Shown here piece after piece: positions 11,205-24,895 of a stretch of 64,000 bases of DNA (within the stretch, counting starts at the first letter, position 1; each line of letters starts with the position of its first letter). The translations under genes and the position numbers were made by a program. Under the pieces are notes generated by a model that made no database searches, was not told where the DNA came from, and worked only from the letters and a program-made list of their open reading frames with translations. Location: positions 1-64,000 of the forward strand of contig CANNZV010002475.1 of the NCBI GenBank assembly GCA_947561585.1, given 5' to 3'. Source of the DNA: Caprella mutica. Its lineage: Eukaryota; Arthropoda; Malacostraca; Amphipoda; Caprellidae.

Positions 11205-11536
11205 GTGAACACAATCATGCCGTTTATATATTTTTTAATCATATACAAATATTTATATATCAATAAGGGTCGACTATAAATATAGATAGGTACAAACCTT
11301 TCCGGGCATTTCTTATTTGCTCTCTCAGCCGAAAAATGTCAGGTAGTGTTCACCCCTTCAAATTCTGTTATAAAGCATATACCAACCGTTTTTTTCACCA
11401 TCATTATAACAGAATTGACAAAAATAATCTATTGAATTTGATCGACATCTCTATTGAAGCAGACTCATCACCTCTTCCCCCCTCCCCTCCATGACCCCAC
11501 ACCTAGATCGCTACCCTAACCTTTTATAATTATGTA
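11205..11536. other. 3' flank of FucT-A
   Basis: Presumed 3' UTR and spacer. No canonical AATAAA is evident close to the stop. A C-rich stretch lies near 11475-11515. No other gene was seen. Confidence 0.4.
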
Positions 11537-11992
11537 CAGTTAAGACTCTTACAGCGGACGATCTTGTCCATTCTACGGACAGGCAGCTTACTACAACGAC
11601 CTCTTTAAATTAATTTGCTTGACAAATATTATATCCGTCTACCAACAATCTAGTCAAGCATTGATTATGTTCATAGGTATTACAATGTACAATCAACACT
11701 AAATGTATTATTTTTCATATTTTCAGTATTTTTATTTTGCTTCCCTTTTCAACCACATTTTCTTTGATTAGAAAAGTTCTATAGTAAATTATGAAAATAT
11801 CCTAAGATTTTCATTTAATAATAATTTAAGATTGTTTACCTCCATTAGCATTTCTTTGAAATTCTGTAAAAGAAAAATTGCAAAGTTTAAATCCCAATTG
11901 AAGTAAAACCTCAGGCGCTCATAGCGTCCATTGATCGGCATAGAGGACACTTTTTCAGCTAAATTTGCTGTCCGTTGTATGAGCCTTACCTG
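11537..11992. mobile_element. pogo/Tigger-like non-autonomous element, 456 bp
   Basis: The left end is cagttaagactcttacagcg followed by gac; the right end inverted is caggtaaggctcatacaacg followed by gac. TA flanks both sides (11535-11536 and 11993-11994). CAGT ends and a TA duplication fit the pogo/Tigger branch of Tc1/mariner (family knowledge). No transposase ORF. Confidence 0.75.
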
Positions 11993-12687
11993 TATTCTGG
12001 AAAAATGAAATTCTTAAATGAAAAATAATCTATTTTTACACTGATAGAGACACACAAATCTGTGTTCCCTTAGCTTAATAACGTGCCAATTACCAATCAG
12101 TTTTTCTTGTTCTTACATCTTAGATCTTGAGTACCGTTTTCTTTTATCTAAATTATATTTTTCCAGTATATCTTTAAAGATTAGGACACTCTGTTTTCTC
12201 TTATATTTTTCTGACATGTAGTGAGATGCAACAATAGTCAATGGTATTAGTTTTAGAAAGAGAGCGCAAAGTTGCAGTTGGCTCAGGACAGTATTCTAGG
12301 TACACTTATTTTTCTAGTCTTCACTAATAGCTCTTTATTCTATGCATCAGTCAGCTTTATTCTGTAAGCATACACTCAACTTTTTTGTAAAATTCATAGT
12401 TTTTTTATTCATGTTTACCATCCCACTAGTAATAATATTTCATTATTTTGAATTAGGTAATTTTTTACCAGAATTAAGATAACTGTCAGGGATACCCATA
12501 GATTGCAATGTGCATACATATACAAAGTATTTCAGATATAAGGCAACAAACTTTTTTACATACAAATATTGAAATTAAAAAGGTTACAGAACTAACTTAT
12601 TTTTTTGCAGAATTAAACATTTATTTATAATTCATTTAATACTCTAATCAAGGCTCTTCATTTCTGAAACAATAGTTATTATAAACC
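11993..12687. other. AT-rich intergenic DNA, nothing recognised
   Basis: About 700 bases without a recognisable gene or repeat. Confidence 0.4.
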
Positions 12688-13476
12688 GTGGACCGACAGT
12701 TGGGTCCAGGACAATTGGGCCCCGAGACAATAATACTATTTTTCAATTTTTTCAGAGTTTATTGTAATAACTTAATTAAAGACCCTTGTTTCTGTAATAA
12801 CTAGGTTTGTGACAATATGCGTTTTTTTATAAAAATATAGTCTTGAGCATATTTAAAATAAAGAATATTCCTTACATGAAAAAAATATTCTCATTATGAA
12901 AAATAATTATTTTTTAATAGAACATATTCTTTTCATGAATACATACTATTATTCTTTTAAACTACAATAATTTTCTGTTCCGAGATAGGTCATGTAAGCA
13001 ACAAATTTCCTAGTTACAGTACCTCTATGAGTCTATATAGTGAACTCCTGTGAAGTAAATGAGTTAGGATGTAGCCAATAGCAAATAAGAATGTAGCTAT
13101 TTTAGATGGAGAAACAATAGAAAATAAGGATGTAGGTATTTTTGACATGCCTAAATTATTGGAACATACAAATTGAATTAAAGTTAACGTGAATTATTTG
13201 AATGCTGTTCAGTGTTCAATATTGAAGAGGTTTATGAATTATTATTATTAGCAAATGTATTCTCATAATCTCATTTTTTCCAAACCACTGTTCAATGTAA
13301 CGTTTAACCTTTAAAATTTACCCATTTTTTTTCTAAATATTTGTCTTTGTCAGACGATGTACACAACACATTGGATCCATATGACATGATTCAAAATAAT
13401 ACGACTTATTTAAATACTTCAAAGGTTTCATTAGATTGAAACATGAGATTAGCATCCAAATGTGAATTAAGGTACT

Positions 13477-14698
13477 TATTAAATTGCCCTTTTCCTATGG
13501 GATTGATAGTAAATTATCACCTATTTTCTAAGTAGATGAGGCTTGTTAATAAACTTATCCCATAGAGCAAAATAAGTCTCCGGGTTCGTTACAATTGTTG
13601 TATCATCTTAACTTGAAGAGATTTAGAGGTAATTGATTGAATTCTATTAAACTGACAAATGACTAAACGGTAAAAGTTTTTAGGAAGTAAATTAAACACA
13701 AGGAAGTTTTAAATGGGTGTACTTATATTAAAGTTCGAATAGTACAGAGTTCTAAGACTTACGCACAAGTCTTCAAATAACACAACACAAGTTTTAAATA
13801 AACTAGCGGTTGAGTAAACTTAAGGGTTTAAAATAAACAAGGGTCTGAGTTGCCAACTCACGAAACCCGTGGATGGACAAGTCCGACCGGACTTGGTCCG
13901 ACCAACCAGTCTTCAAGAGACCATCGCGAACTATGAACACTTTAGCTAGGTGCCAATGGTATTTAAAGAGTGAACTGGAGAGTCCAACCTTCCAGTGAGT
14001 GAATAAACTTCTGTTAAGGTACTGATAGTACTTTTCAAAGATGTTTTTCTACTCACTGCAGATAGAAATAACACACAATGCATTATTCAAATTTAACACG
14101 CTAGTGGTAATGGCTTTCTATACGATTAACATATAGATCGATCAGATTTACTAATAGTTCATTTTAGTGAAACCTGATTTGCTAATAAACATCCAAATTT
14201 AAGCATACTATTTCAGAGTCCTGTTTAACCTATACATGATCAGAAATGTTACAAGTTCCTAACTATTAATTAAGTATTTCAATTAGAATAATTGAAATAC
14301 TTGCTTAATTCCTTTTAAATTAATTAAGTATTAGTTTCAATTCTATCTATAGAAAAAGAACACAATATTCTAAGTTGTATAACTGATTTACAAAGTTCAT
14401 GAAGTTATATAACTTAGTACAAATTATAAAGTTACATTCTGAGTTACAAGTTATAGCTCTGGGTTACAAGTTATAAAGTTATGTTCTAAAGTTACAAGTT
14501 CAAAGCTATTCGTTTATAATTATATTCGAGCTCCTAGCGAGAATAACATGACCATAAATTTAAATAGCATTTCCTTCTAATGAACAGTGTACAAGATTAA
14601 AAAGATTATGTCTGATTAAATGATTATCAAATTATAGAAATTGAAAGATTAAGTAAAGATACAAGTTCAGCGTATTAACAATCTTTCTATTGTTAATA
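13477..14698 (-). repeat. Left LTR (3' LTR of the minus-strand element)
   Basis: 1222 bp. Reading the lines side by side with 23419-24640, I found no difference. It contains the landmarks ccgtggatggacaagtccga and ggttacaagttataaagtta. Confidence 0.92.
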
Positions 14699-14712
14699 TC
14701 ACTCCCCCCTTC
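14699..14712 (-). other. Polypurine tract of the LTR element
   Basis: On the minus strand gaaggggggagtga sits immediately before the LTR start tattaacaatag, the expected place for plus-strand priming. This sets the element's orientation. Confidence 0.7.
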
Positions 14713-15699
14713 ATGTTTCAACCGACTTGTCGGTTGAATTTCAATTTCTAAACCCTTATTATCGAAATCCAATCGAAAAATATCCTAAGAAATTTCGAAC
14801 AACACTCGGAAAACATCCTATGAAATTTCTTTAAATTTCTAAGTCCGAAACACAAATTATATCTATTAAAACAAAAGAAATTTAATCACTCGATTCATGT
14901 ATTATGAATTTCAGATTAAAATTTGATCTGCTAAATAGATCAGTCTTTTCATCATAAAATTTGTGTGTACAAAAATATGATGACAAGACAATTCCTATCA
15001 TATATGTAATCATGAATTCTACCTCTGGTCAAGATATTAAATCAAAATAGAGTAAAAATTTATAAGTTATTCTACTCATATTCAGAAACATACATCAAAA
15101 ATATATTTTCATTTTATGGGATTTATTTAACTAATAAAGATATTCAAATATCTAACCTTGTTTATAATTATTCAAAATTGAACCTTAAATCCCATTTCAA
15201 TTAGTTCTAAAATTCAAAACATGAAATATCAAATTATAAATCTCAAATTCAAGTTGAACAATCATAAAACTTCAATCTATAACTGCTAAATTTATATTTT
15301 AATTTTTTTTTTTATAAAAGTAATCATTACCTTTCTAAAAATTAAATATGTATGTTCTCATTTCTTAAACACTTAAATGGAAATAGTATCCAGGTGAATG
15401 TCTAGTCATTGAAAACACCCTTAAAGTTTTTCTTCAAAATATAAAGTTCGTTCAATACTTTACTGCAATATAGTCCAACTATAAACATCTTACTTTCATT
15501 CAAGAACCAAAATTATAATGCTTACAAATAAGATTATCAATAAAATCTAAGCATACGATTATAATATATCTACTATTATTATATCTTCTACTTCAAGCAT
15601 CGTAATTTGAAACATCGGAAATAAAGTTAAGTAATTTTCAAATGAAATTAATTTCAAAATCAATAGAGATTAATTACTTTTCATATTTCCAATGAATAT

Positions 15700-15850
15700 A
15701 ATCTATAATCAATAGAACTTAGTTAACTTTTATATCTCAAATGAATATAATCTATAGTCAATAGAACTTAGTTAACTTTTATATCTCAAATGAATATAAT
15801 CTATAGTCAATAGAACATAATTAACTTTTATATCTCAAATGAATATAATC
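15700..15850. repeat. About 52-bp tandem repeat in the LTR element interior
   Basis: Nearly three copies of a unit containing ttttatatctcaaatgaata, taatctatagtcaatagaac. Confidence 0.75.
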
Positions 15851-16466
15851 TTACATCAAAATCGAAACTTCATTATTTTTTAATTCCAAAATATTCATTT
15901 CAAAATATATGAGTATAACTAAATTCGTTATTACTTATCTTAAACTTCTCTCTTCTTAAACTATGGTTATATATGTTATGTAATATTATACGAGCTATAA
16001 TATTGGTTAGTATTCATCTATACTATTGTTAACCTTACATAACCTATTTTTATTCGTATTGAATAAACATATTCAGATTTCGTTTAAAATATCCAATGAA
16101 ATTGAAAGTTACTTTAAATCAAATGTTCAACTTCGAAATCTGTAAACTATCAAATGAAATCTTAAGTAATCCTTTAAAGAATTAATTTTCAAATAAACAT
16201 CAATGATTAAATGCTCATAACCTGAATGTTTCAATAAGCAATTAATATATAAACTTTCTTTAAAGTAAATTCAAAGTATAGAAATCTAAGATAATTGGAC
16301 TAAAGTAATAATCCAAAATTTAAAATAATAAGATCAAGGTGAAATGATCTAAATGTGTCGGTACCATCAGAGAAGACTTCTCAAAGTAGGTACATGAGAG
16401 TTGAAGCCCCCATGTTCATTCTCCTCCTTCAGAATGAATGGTTCCCTCAGGTTATCGGGCATTGGT

Positions 16467-16580
16467 TTGTGACGTCACCAAGTATGACTGCGAAGTCGTC
16501 ACCAAGTATGATTGTGAAGTCATCATCAAGTATGACTGTGAAGTCATCATCAAGTATGACTGTGAAGTCATCACCAAGTG
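16467..16580. repeat. About 24-bp repeat, aagtatgactgtgaagtcat
   Basis: Four to five copies of aagtatgactgtgaagtcat plus cacc or catc. They sit in a GC-richer patch of the LTR element that gives two overlapping 98-130-codon ORFs, judged to be by-products. Confidence 0.75.
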
Positions 16581-18375
16581 TGCTCCACTGCTCAGCCTTC
16601 TCGTCACTAGGCGTAGCTCGGCTTATCCTTTTCGGATCAACAAGTTACTGGTGTTGGATTGTTCTAACATCTGGTTTGTTATTGCTCTGCTCCAGTTTCT
16701 CGAGAGATGTTTTTCAAGTTTTGGGAAAAAATAAATCATTAATTTAAGTATAATTAGGATTACATTTTTATCTAACTATTACTTTTTAGACTTACAGTTG
16801 AAGGATAATATTACTATTTTACTATTGCTAAAACATGATTGTTTTAATTATTTCCAAAATTTTGTACAATGATTCTACAAAATTCTTTAATATTATAGTA
16901 TTGTTATAATCCTTCAAGTAATATCATAGTTTGATAATATATATCTCACATAACATTTATTTCAAAATATACCTCATTCAGTTTACAATACATATTCCTA
17001 TTATTATAAAACTGTAAAGAAGGGGTTAGTTTATATATATAACATATTTTTCACTTAAAACTAGGTTCATGAAAATCTTGGACACAATCAAAACTGTTAT
17101 GTTTCTTTTTATTGTTACGTTACTTTACAAGATTTTCACTTATAGTGATAAATTCATAGTAAAATCAAGTAATTCACCTTCAACCGATGTCTTGCTCATA
17201 ACGTCAGATCGTCAGATGGATGGGGTTCATTGCTTTTGGTTAGCCTCCTTTACGTGTGTTTCTGCAATTACAGGTGAACTTTACTAGCTTATACAAGAAA
17301 CTTACATCTTACATAGATTATTTATCTACTATTACATTACATTTCATCAATAATTATAAGTGTTAGTCAACATAATTTTCTTAATTACTCTTAACTTACA
17401 AACACACAGTTATTTATATATATTTTATGTTTCACTAAACATCAATGCATTATATATATATAATTTACATTTCTTTAAACATCAGTGTATATTGTAGTTA
17501 CCCTGAAGAGTTAATGTTATTGATCTAACCATTGAAAGAAATTAATTGAACACAAACTATGTCGTTTTTAAGCTATTCATTATAGTTCGTTATGTTCCTT
17601 TTATAATCATAAATTCTTGAACAGAATTAAATCTCATTAATTTTTTCATTTGTTTTAACTCAAGTTTAATGTATTCATTTACTTTTTCAAGTAATAATTT
17701 AAATATCATCAAGATTCTTGTTATCATTAAACTCAATACTCAAAAATATTTTCGTAATTCCCATTTATCACTAAAGAGCCTTTTACTCTTATTTCAGTAT
17801 CATTAAACTTTTCAAACGTTTTCTTTTATTTGAATCCATACATTATTTATTTTTATATAACTGTCCCTTTTATAAACTCAAACTTTTTAATTACATTTAA
17901 ACTGCTATACTGAGTTTAATTAATAAATTCATATACGTAACATGAACGTATTTTACAATTCTCGTAACATTTATTTTTATGAAATAAATCCGTTCTATTC
18001 AATCGCTTTTATTATTTACGATTTCATTTTAATCCTTTTTATACTCATGTAAAATCAACTACATTCATTCCTTTATAAATCTGGAAATATTACGGTTCCC
18101 CCTTGAAATTTTTCTTTAGAAGAAGATTTTTCTTCTCAGGGTATTTTCTGTACTCTGGTTGACCTTTGAACCTGCAATTACTGTTTTCTCTTAGTAATAT
18201 TTACCCTTACAGTTTAGAATGAATATTATTTATGTATTAGGAATATCCCTTTTTTTTCAAATATCAAAATATAAATTATTATACATCTTAATTTATAACT
18301 TTCTAATATATTTATCCCACAATTCCATGTATAATCACACTTAATTACACTTCAATTCATTATTGTAATCTTTTT

Positions 18376-18572
18376 TGGGGTCTAATTTCATTCTTCACTC
18401 TGAGAGGAATAAATAGAATGTTCCCCTGAGATTATTCTGAAATTCTTTAGAGTCTATTTTATTCTTCGTTCTGAGAGGAATAAATAGAATGTTCGCCTAA
18501 CTTATGTTTGGAAATTCTTTAGGGTCTACTTTATTCTTCATTCTGAGAGGAATAAATAGAATGTTCCCCTTA
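18376..18572. repeat. Three copies of a 75-80-bp repeat in the LTR element
   Basis: Each copy has tctgagaggaataaatagaa followed by tgttc and ccct. Copies begin near 18378, 18451 and 18521. Confidence 0.75.
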
Positions 18573-20639
18573 AGATTGATTCAAACATTTCCTTCATAAC
18601 AGAATGGTTATATATTTATATATTATCATATATAAAAGTTTTAACGAACTATATTTTTCAGCAATTATTTTATATATCATTGTACATAAACATTAGAATT
18701 TAAGTACATGTATATTATATTGCATGTTTTCCTTATTCATTATACATTCAATAATATTCGACTATTTATTTAGAATTCATTTCTAAATTTATATATCAAG
18801 AATTCAGTATCTTTATTTTAATTAACAAGTACAAACATTTTTATTTATCATCTTGAAAATCAAAAATTCAACATAAAATATTACACTTCTATTATAAATA
18901 AAAGAATTCAAATTAAATGTGAAATAATATTAATTTAAATGTTTGCTTCGTATCTTGTTATCATTCAAATCATTCGTTAAACTCTCCATTTGTTATGGTG
19001 TTTCAAATATTAGTTCCTGCTACATCTTGGATTGTATTACAATACAGTCCATAGAGAACAGTAGATTGATTTACTGCATGTCATTTAATTATAAATAACT
19101 ATTAATTCTTATTCATACATTGTTCTTTCAGGTTCTTATTCCCACACAAGTAATAACTTATATTACTTCAGTTCCTCAAATTTATCATATTATTAAATTA
19201 TGATATTACACTTATTTCATGACATTAATTCCATGATTTTATTTCGACGAAGAACCTGTAACTCATTTATTTATCAAACATTACAGTTATCATTAAAAGA
19301 AATCATCAAGAGCTCTCTTTCAAACTCATTTATTTATCAAATAATTAATTAAATAATTAATTATTATTTCTGAGTAACCTACTGGAATAATCACATTAAT
19401 TCCTATATCTTTTATTCTCCATATAATACTCATTATTTTATTCATATTATATCCTTGCTATCGTCAACTATAGTGTTACTGACTGTACCACCTCGACTAA
19501 TTTTAATAGCTCTGTTGACAATAACTTCCCACTTGAAAATTTACATCGCTTCCTTCAAGATTACGTTTAGTCTTGACTTTTTACTAGTCAACTATTATAA
19601 AATCAAGTTTCGTTATATTTTACGTTAAGTTATATTTTTATATATATAACGTTTGCTATATTTTATACTTTATTAATAGAAAAATAGTCTTAAGATAATT
19701 GTTTTATCTCTTATACATTTATTTTCGATTGCTTGCATTTAATTCACTATTCAAATCAAGTCTTACAATTTAATTATAAAATTCAGCAAATCTTTGCTCT
19801 TATAGTATTTCCTTTCTCAGAATTATCGTCTGACAAATACAATTGTCTGAATTCACATCGTTTTTTATACGATTATTTCGTTCATATGAACTAATCACCA
19901 TTGGCGATTATTATAAGTTATTATTCGTCACTGGAATAATTACAACAACTTCTTATTTAACGGATAATTATTTATACTCAATATATATTCAATATACGTA
20001 AACTGCGTTGAATCTTTCTTATATCGTTATTTCGTTCATTATTGAGTTACTGGAGATTTTACGTTAAAGCATATAATTATTTAATTACGTTAAACAATAA
20101 CCTTTAATCAAATCAATTATTTCTTACTTTTAATTATTACAGGAATATAGTTTGAAACTAGATCACATATTGATTATTTAGTATCAAACCTACTTTTCCC
20201 CTCTATGTTACCACATATTACCCGATATTACATTAACTATGGTTAAGCAGTATTAACCTCTAGGTAACTTTAAATCTCATCAAAAATATTCAATATACAA
20301 TATTAATATCAAAATAGTCATTTAAATATTCAAGATATATATATATCTATATCATTCCTTGTCAATCCTTTAAAATGTTTCACTCTTTTTATACTGAGTC
20401 ATACCTCTGAGTTTAATATTTACGTTAACTCATTATCTGACTTGATTGTCTTAAATCACTGAAACGATTGACAGGTTCTTTTTTCAAACACTGCGATTAT
20501 TACTATTTGAATAGGAATACATCATAATTATCAATTGACTTCATCCCTGAAAATTAGGTATGATTCGTTATATATGTACGTTACGTGCATATCATAGGTA
20601 TTTCCGGTTTACCTGAAACCTTGTTTATTTTTATAAATA

Positions 20640-21045
20640 TAAATTAACATTATAATTATCTATTGACTTCATCCCTGAAAATTAGGTATGATTTCGTCAT
20701 ATATGTACAATACATGCACATCTTAGGTATTTGCGGTTTTACCTGAAACCCTTTTTATATTTTATAATATCACAACTCAATGTTGTATCTTAGGTATTTA
20801 CGGTTTTACCTGAAACCCTTTTTATATTTTATAATATCACAACTCAATGTTGTATCTTAGGTATTTGCGGTTTTACCTGAAACCCTTTTTATATTTTATA
20901 ATATCACAACTCAATGTTGTATCTTAGGTATTTACGGTTTTACCTGAAACCCTTTTATATCTTATAATATCACAACTCAATGTTGTATCTTAGGTATTTA
21001 CGGTTTTACCTGAAACCTCGTCTATATTTCATAATATGACAACTC
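20640..21045. repeat. 67-bp tandem repeat in the LTR element
   Basis: About five units of atcttaggtatttacggttt followed by tacctgaaaccctttttata and tcacaactcaatgttgt, at 67-bp spacing. The block taggtattt-cggttttacctga contains a short inverted repeat (aggta/tacct). Confidence 0.85.
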
Positions 21046-23400
21046 ATTTGACTTTCACTGACTTAAAGGATGTTTTGACCCTATAGTCAGATATTCACAT
21101 TCGTGACTGTACTTTCGGTATATTTCTATATGATATAACCGTTTCTATGATATCAACTTCTCTCGATATCACTTTCTCTTGATATTACCTACTAAACAAA
21201 ACAGCGTAATTTATAATTTCCAAAGATTTTTATCGACGTTATTGCTTTTTAAGCCACAAACAATAAATATCATTTCATTAAAATATGCAAAATTAATGAA
21301 ATACGAGAATGGGTTAATTACTTCCATTCCAGTACTAAAAATATGGAAAATTACCTCGTTAATATAAAATAGGTATATCGTTAATTTACCAAATTCACCT
21401 TTGGTTATTTACATGACAAATTCACAGGTTATAAGACCCATTTAATTTATCATCAACTTGGAATATTTTCATTCTCCTTATCTGTGAATATACAGTTACA
21501 TATTCCATCTGTATCTCTATTTATGAGTACACAGGTTACTACTAATATATTTGCAACTATATTAGCTCATTTAAACATTGTTCTAATGTTTTTTACTTAA
21601 TACTTTAAAAATTCATACTTTCAAAATAGTATTTTAAGTTCGTTCTCATCATTTGAACTTTCTCTCTAAGCTTCTTCGAAATTCTTATATACGATTTTCT
21701 GAATTCCTTTATTATAAATATACTTCGCCTTTTATAGGCCATCAACAGTTATTTTGTTATTATTAACAATCGATCTGATTATAACAATCGATCTAATTAT
21801 AACAATCGACCCAATTAATTTACTGAGAAAGTTAATAGTTATTTATACAACTTTCACTTTCTGAAACATACGTTCCATTAGTTTTCAATGATTTTACTTA
21901 TAGAATAATTATGCAAATAAATTAGATTTAAATGTCGTTCTCAGTCAGATGATTATAAAAGTACTGAAATACATGGTATTATTAGCCTATCAAAATGTAA
22001 ATAGTTTTCACTATCCCGACACATCTAAAATATTCTATGCAATTAATATATTCCCAGATTCAATTATATCTGTTAAAAGTTTATTACCTTTAAATGATAC
22101 GCATTGACTAAAATTGTCATATCATCTTGCTTTTTACTAACTGCGCTATTTGAGGCTACTGGTCTTTGACACTACTTTTTACTCCACTATTTGAGACTAT
22201 GATATAAATCTATCATTCCCCCAGGAATGTAGTGTCATAACTACACTTTATATTACTAGGAACCTTTGTGGCAGGTTGTAACTATTTGTGTCGTATTTTG
22301 GTAAAGCCATTCTTTATTACATACTACCTTATCTAACAAAACCTTTCAATATACACTGTAAAGATTAATAATTAGTAAAGATTAATAAAGACAATATAAA
22401 AATTCACAATACAAAAATATAAGTAGACATTATTATATTCCAGACACAAAATTCATTACAATATATTAACTTTAGGTTAATTAGTTAAATAGCATCACCT
22501 AATTTGCCTCTCGTTGTTTAGCTGCCTGTTTACCAGATGGTAGTGTAGATTATAAATCTCATGTAGGGTCGCCTCATAGCTCTCCTTTTTTCTGGAGTCA
22601 TTCGATTCTTCTGTTCTCCCCGTTCAGATTGTAGATTTCATGAAGTATTGCCTCGTAGCTCTCCTCTTTTCTACTTGCGCTGTTTCTTGTCCTCTTCTTA
22701 CTGCCTTTCCTTCGTAATCCCTTGGGTGATTACCGCCAGGTAAAAGTGAGTTTCTGTCGCGATGTATTTTTGTCGCTGTTAGTACTTTGTCGCTGTTAGT
22801 ACTTTGACTCTAGTGCCTAGCCACCTTCACTTAATTTGGCGTATCCGTGCTCAGCTCGAAGTTTGTGTTGCAGCTTGGATGATTGAGTTTATTTAAGCGC
22901 ACCGCTCGTTTTATACTCAGCTCGAATTTTCTCACCGGTCTTTAGAATATTAATGGTATTCTAGAACAGTTTTTATAGTTAACTGCTGTTAACTTGAAAA
23001 GTATCCTTTCACATGTCATGTGAATCTTTTCTGTTGCTTTTCCTTCCCTTTTTTATGAAGTGCTGCAGGACTTCAGTATGTGAGTTGAAAGGGTGTGTTC
23101 TCCCATATGTGATGGAAGAGTGTGTTCTCCCATCGGCATTGTAGAGTTGCTCCCGTAATGTCCTTTTATCGGAAGGAGTGTGATTGGCTAGTTCACTCGC
23201 ATTACATTCAATGCTTACCTAGTGATTAACACTGTATAACACTAGGGTTTCATAGTTCTGGTTTTGTACCCTCTTTATCACTGACACTGTCTTTCCAACT
23301 TTCCTTTTACTTCTCTAAAAAATCTTTAAACCATTTATATTAAGTCAGTTCTTTTCGTTAATAGATTCTAACCTCTGTTTTCCTCCCTCTTTTCTTCAAG

Positions 23401-23417
23401 ACCGTTTGAAGATGCCA
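23401..23417 (-). other. Candidate primer-binding site of the LTR element
   Basis: One base inside the 5' LTR, the minus strand reads tggcatcttcaaacggt. The TGG start would pair with the CCA end of a tRNA. The tRNA species was not identified. Confidence 0.45.
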
Positions 23418-23418
23418 A

Positions 23419-24640
23419 TATTAAATTGCCCTTTTCCTATGGGATTGATAGTAAATTATCACCTATTTTCTAAGTAGATGAGGCTTGTTAATAAACTTAT
23501 CCCATAGAGCAAAATAAGTCTCCGGGTTCGTTACAATTGTTGTATCATCTTAACTTGAAGAGATTTAGAGGTAATTGATTGAATTCTATTAAACTGACAA
23601 ATGACTAAACGGTAAAAGTTTTTAGGAAGTAAATTAAACACAAGGAAGTTTTAAATGGGTGTACTTATATTAAAGTTCGAATAGTACAGAGTTCTAAGAC
23701 TTACGCACAAGTCTTCAAATAACACAACACAAGTTTTAAATAAACTAGCGGTTGAGTAAACTTAAGGGTTTAAAATAAACAAGGGTCTGAGTTGCCAACT
23801 CACGAAACCCGTGGATGGACAAGTCCGACCGGACTTGGTCCGACCAACCAGTCTTCAAGAGACCATCGCGAACTATGAACACTTTAGCTAGGTGCCAATG
23901 GTATTTAAAGAGTGAACTGGAGAGTCCAACCTTCCAGTGAGTGAATAAACTTCTGTTAAGGTACTGATAGTACTTTTCAAAGATGTTTTTCTACTCACTG
24001 CAGATAGAAATAACACACAATGCATTATTCAAATTTAACACGCTAGTGGTAATGGCTTTCTATACGATTAACATATAGATCGATCAGATTTACTAATAGT
24101 TCATTTTAGTGAAACCTGATTTGCTAATAAACATCCAAATTTAAGCATACTATTTCAGAGTCCTGTTTAACCTATACATGATCAGAAATGTTACAAGTTC
24201 CTAACTATTAATTAAGTATTTCAATTAGAATAATTGAAATACTTGCTTAATTCCTTTTAAATTAATTAAGTATTAGTTTCAATTCTATCTATAGAAAAAG
24301 AACACAATATTCTAAGTTGTATAACTGATTTACAAAGTTCATGAAGTTATATAACTTAGTACAAATTATAAAGTTACATTCTGAGTTACAAGTTATAGCT
24401 CTGGGTTACAAGTTATAAAGTTATGTTCTAAAGTTACAAGTTCAAAGCTATTCGTTTATAATTATATTCGAGCTCCTAGCGAGAATAACATGACCATAAA
24501 TTTAAATAGCATTTCCTTCTAATGAACAGTGTACAAGATTAAAAAGATTATGTCTGATTAAATGATTATCAAATTATAGAAATTGAAAGATTAAGTAAAG
24601 ATACAAGTTCAGCGTATTAACAATCTTTCTATTGTTAATA
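23419..24640 (-). repeat. Right LTR (5' LTR of the minus-strand element)
   Basis: 1222 bp, same length and apparently the same sequence as the left LTR. The promoter of the element should lie here (inference). Confidence 0.92.
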
Positions 24641-24895
24641 GTACTTGCTAATATTTACCTTATCAAGTATATTTTTAGAGAATATAAAGCATATTTCAAA
24701 GATAATATTGTCACTTCCCTAGTAAAAACAAGGTAACATTCCAATATTGTGTCTTTTGCCCAATTTTTTCTGGGCTTAATTTTTTTGGGGCCCAATTGTC
24801 GGTGCACCATTTTAAATTGTTAATTAAATTGGTAACAAAGGAAATTTTAGCGACAATTAAAAACGTATTTCAATTAATCATAGAAGAAATTATAT

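Larger units (their letters stand above)
13477..24640 (-). mobile_element. 11.2-kb LTR retroelement with non-coding interior (LARD-like)
   Basis: Two 1222-bp direct repeats (13477-14698, 23419-24640) flank an 8.7-kb interior. The whole is bordered by a 5-bp duplication, gtact (13472-13476 and 24641-24645). Orientation is minus: a purine tract gaaggggggagtga lies beside the left LTR, and a TGG-starting candidate primer site (tggcatcttcaaacggt) lies beside the right LTR. LTR ends are tattaa...ttaata rather than TG...CA. The interior is very AT-rich and has no gag, protease, RT or integrase ORF, only short tandem repeats and a scrap of coding-like text near 22500-22720. Such elements must be mobilised in trans. 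Family (Ty3/gypsy or BEL/Pao) cannot be assigned. Confidence 0.88.
12688..24808. mobile_element. Older TIR element, split by the LTR retrotransposon
   Basis: The left terminus near 12688 reads gtggaccgacagttgggtcc, then ggacaattgggccccgagac. The right terminus inverted (from about 24808) reads gtgcaccgacaattgggccc. Removing the LTR element and one target copy leaves roughly 950 bp. Termini built from a repeated gacaattg-gggcccc motif recur at 31236-31625 and as a minisatellite at 39060. Boundaries are approximate. Confidence 0.5.

Noticed and set aside
11205..11300. Poly(A) signal directly after FucT-A
   Set aside because: Only aataag-type near matches occur. I could not support a specific site.
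16355..16747. 98- and 130-codon ORFs inside the LTR element, as a possible gag
   Set aside because: They lie on the strand opposite to the element's inferred orientation, consist largely of a 24-bp repeat, and show no gag-like features.
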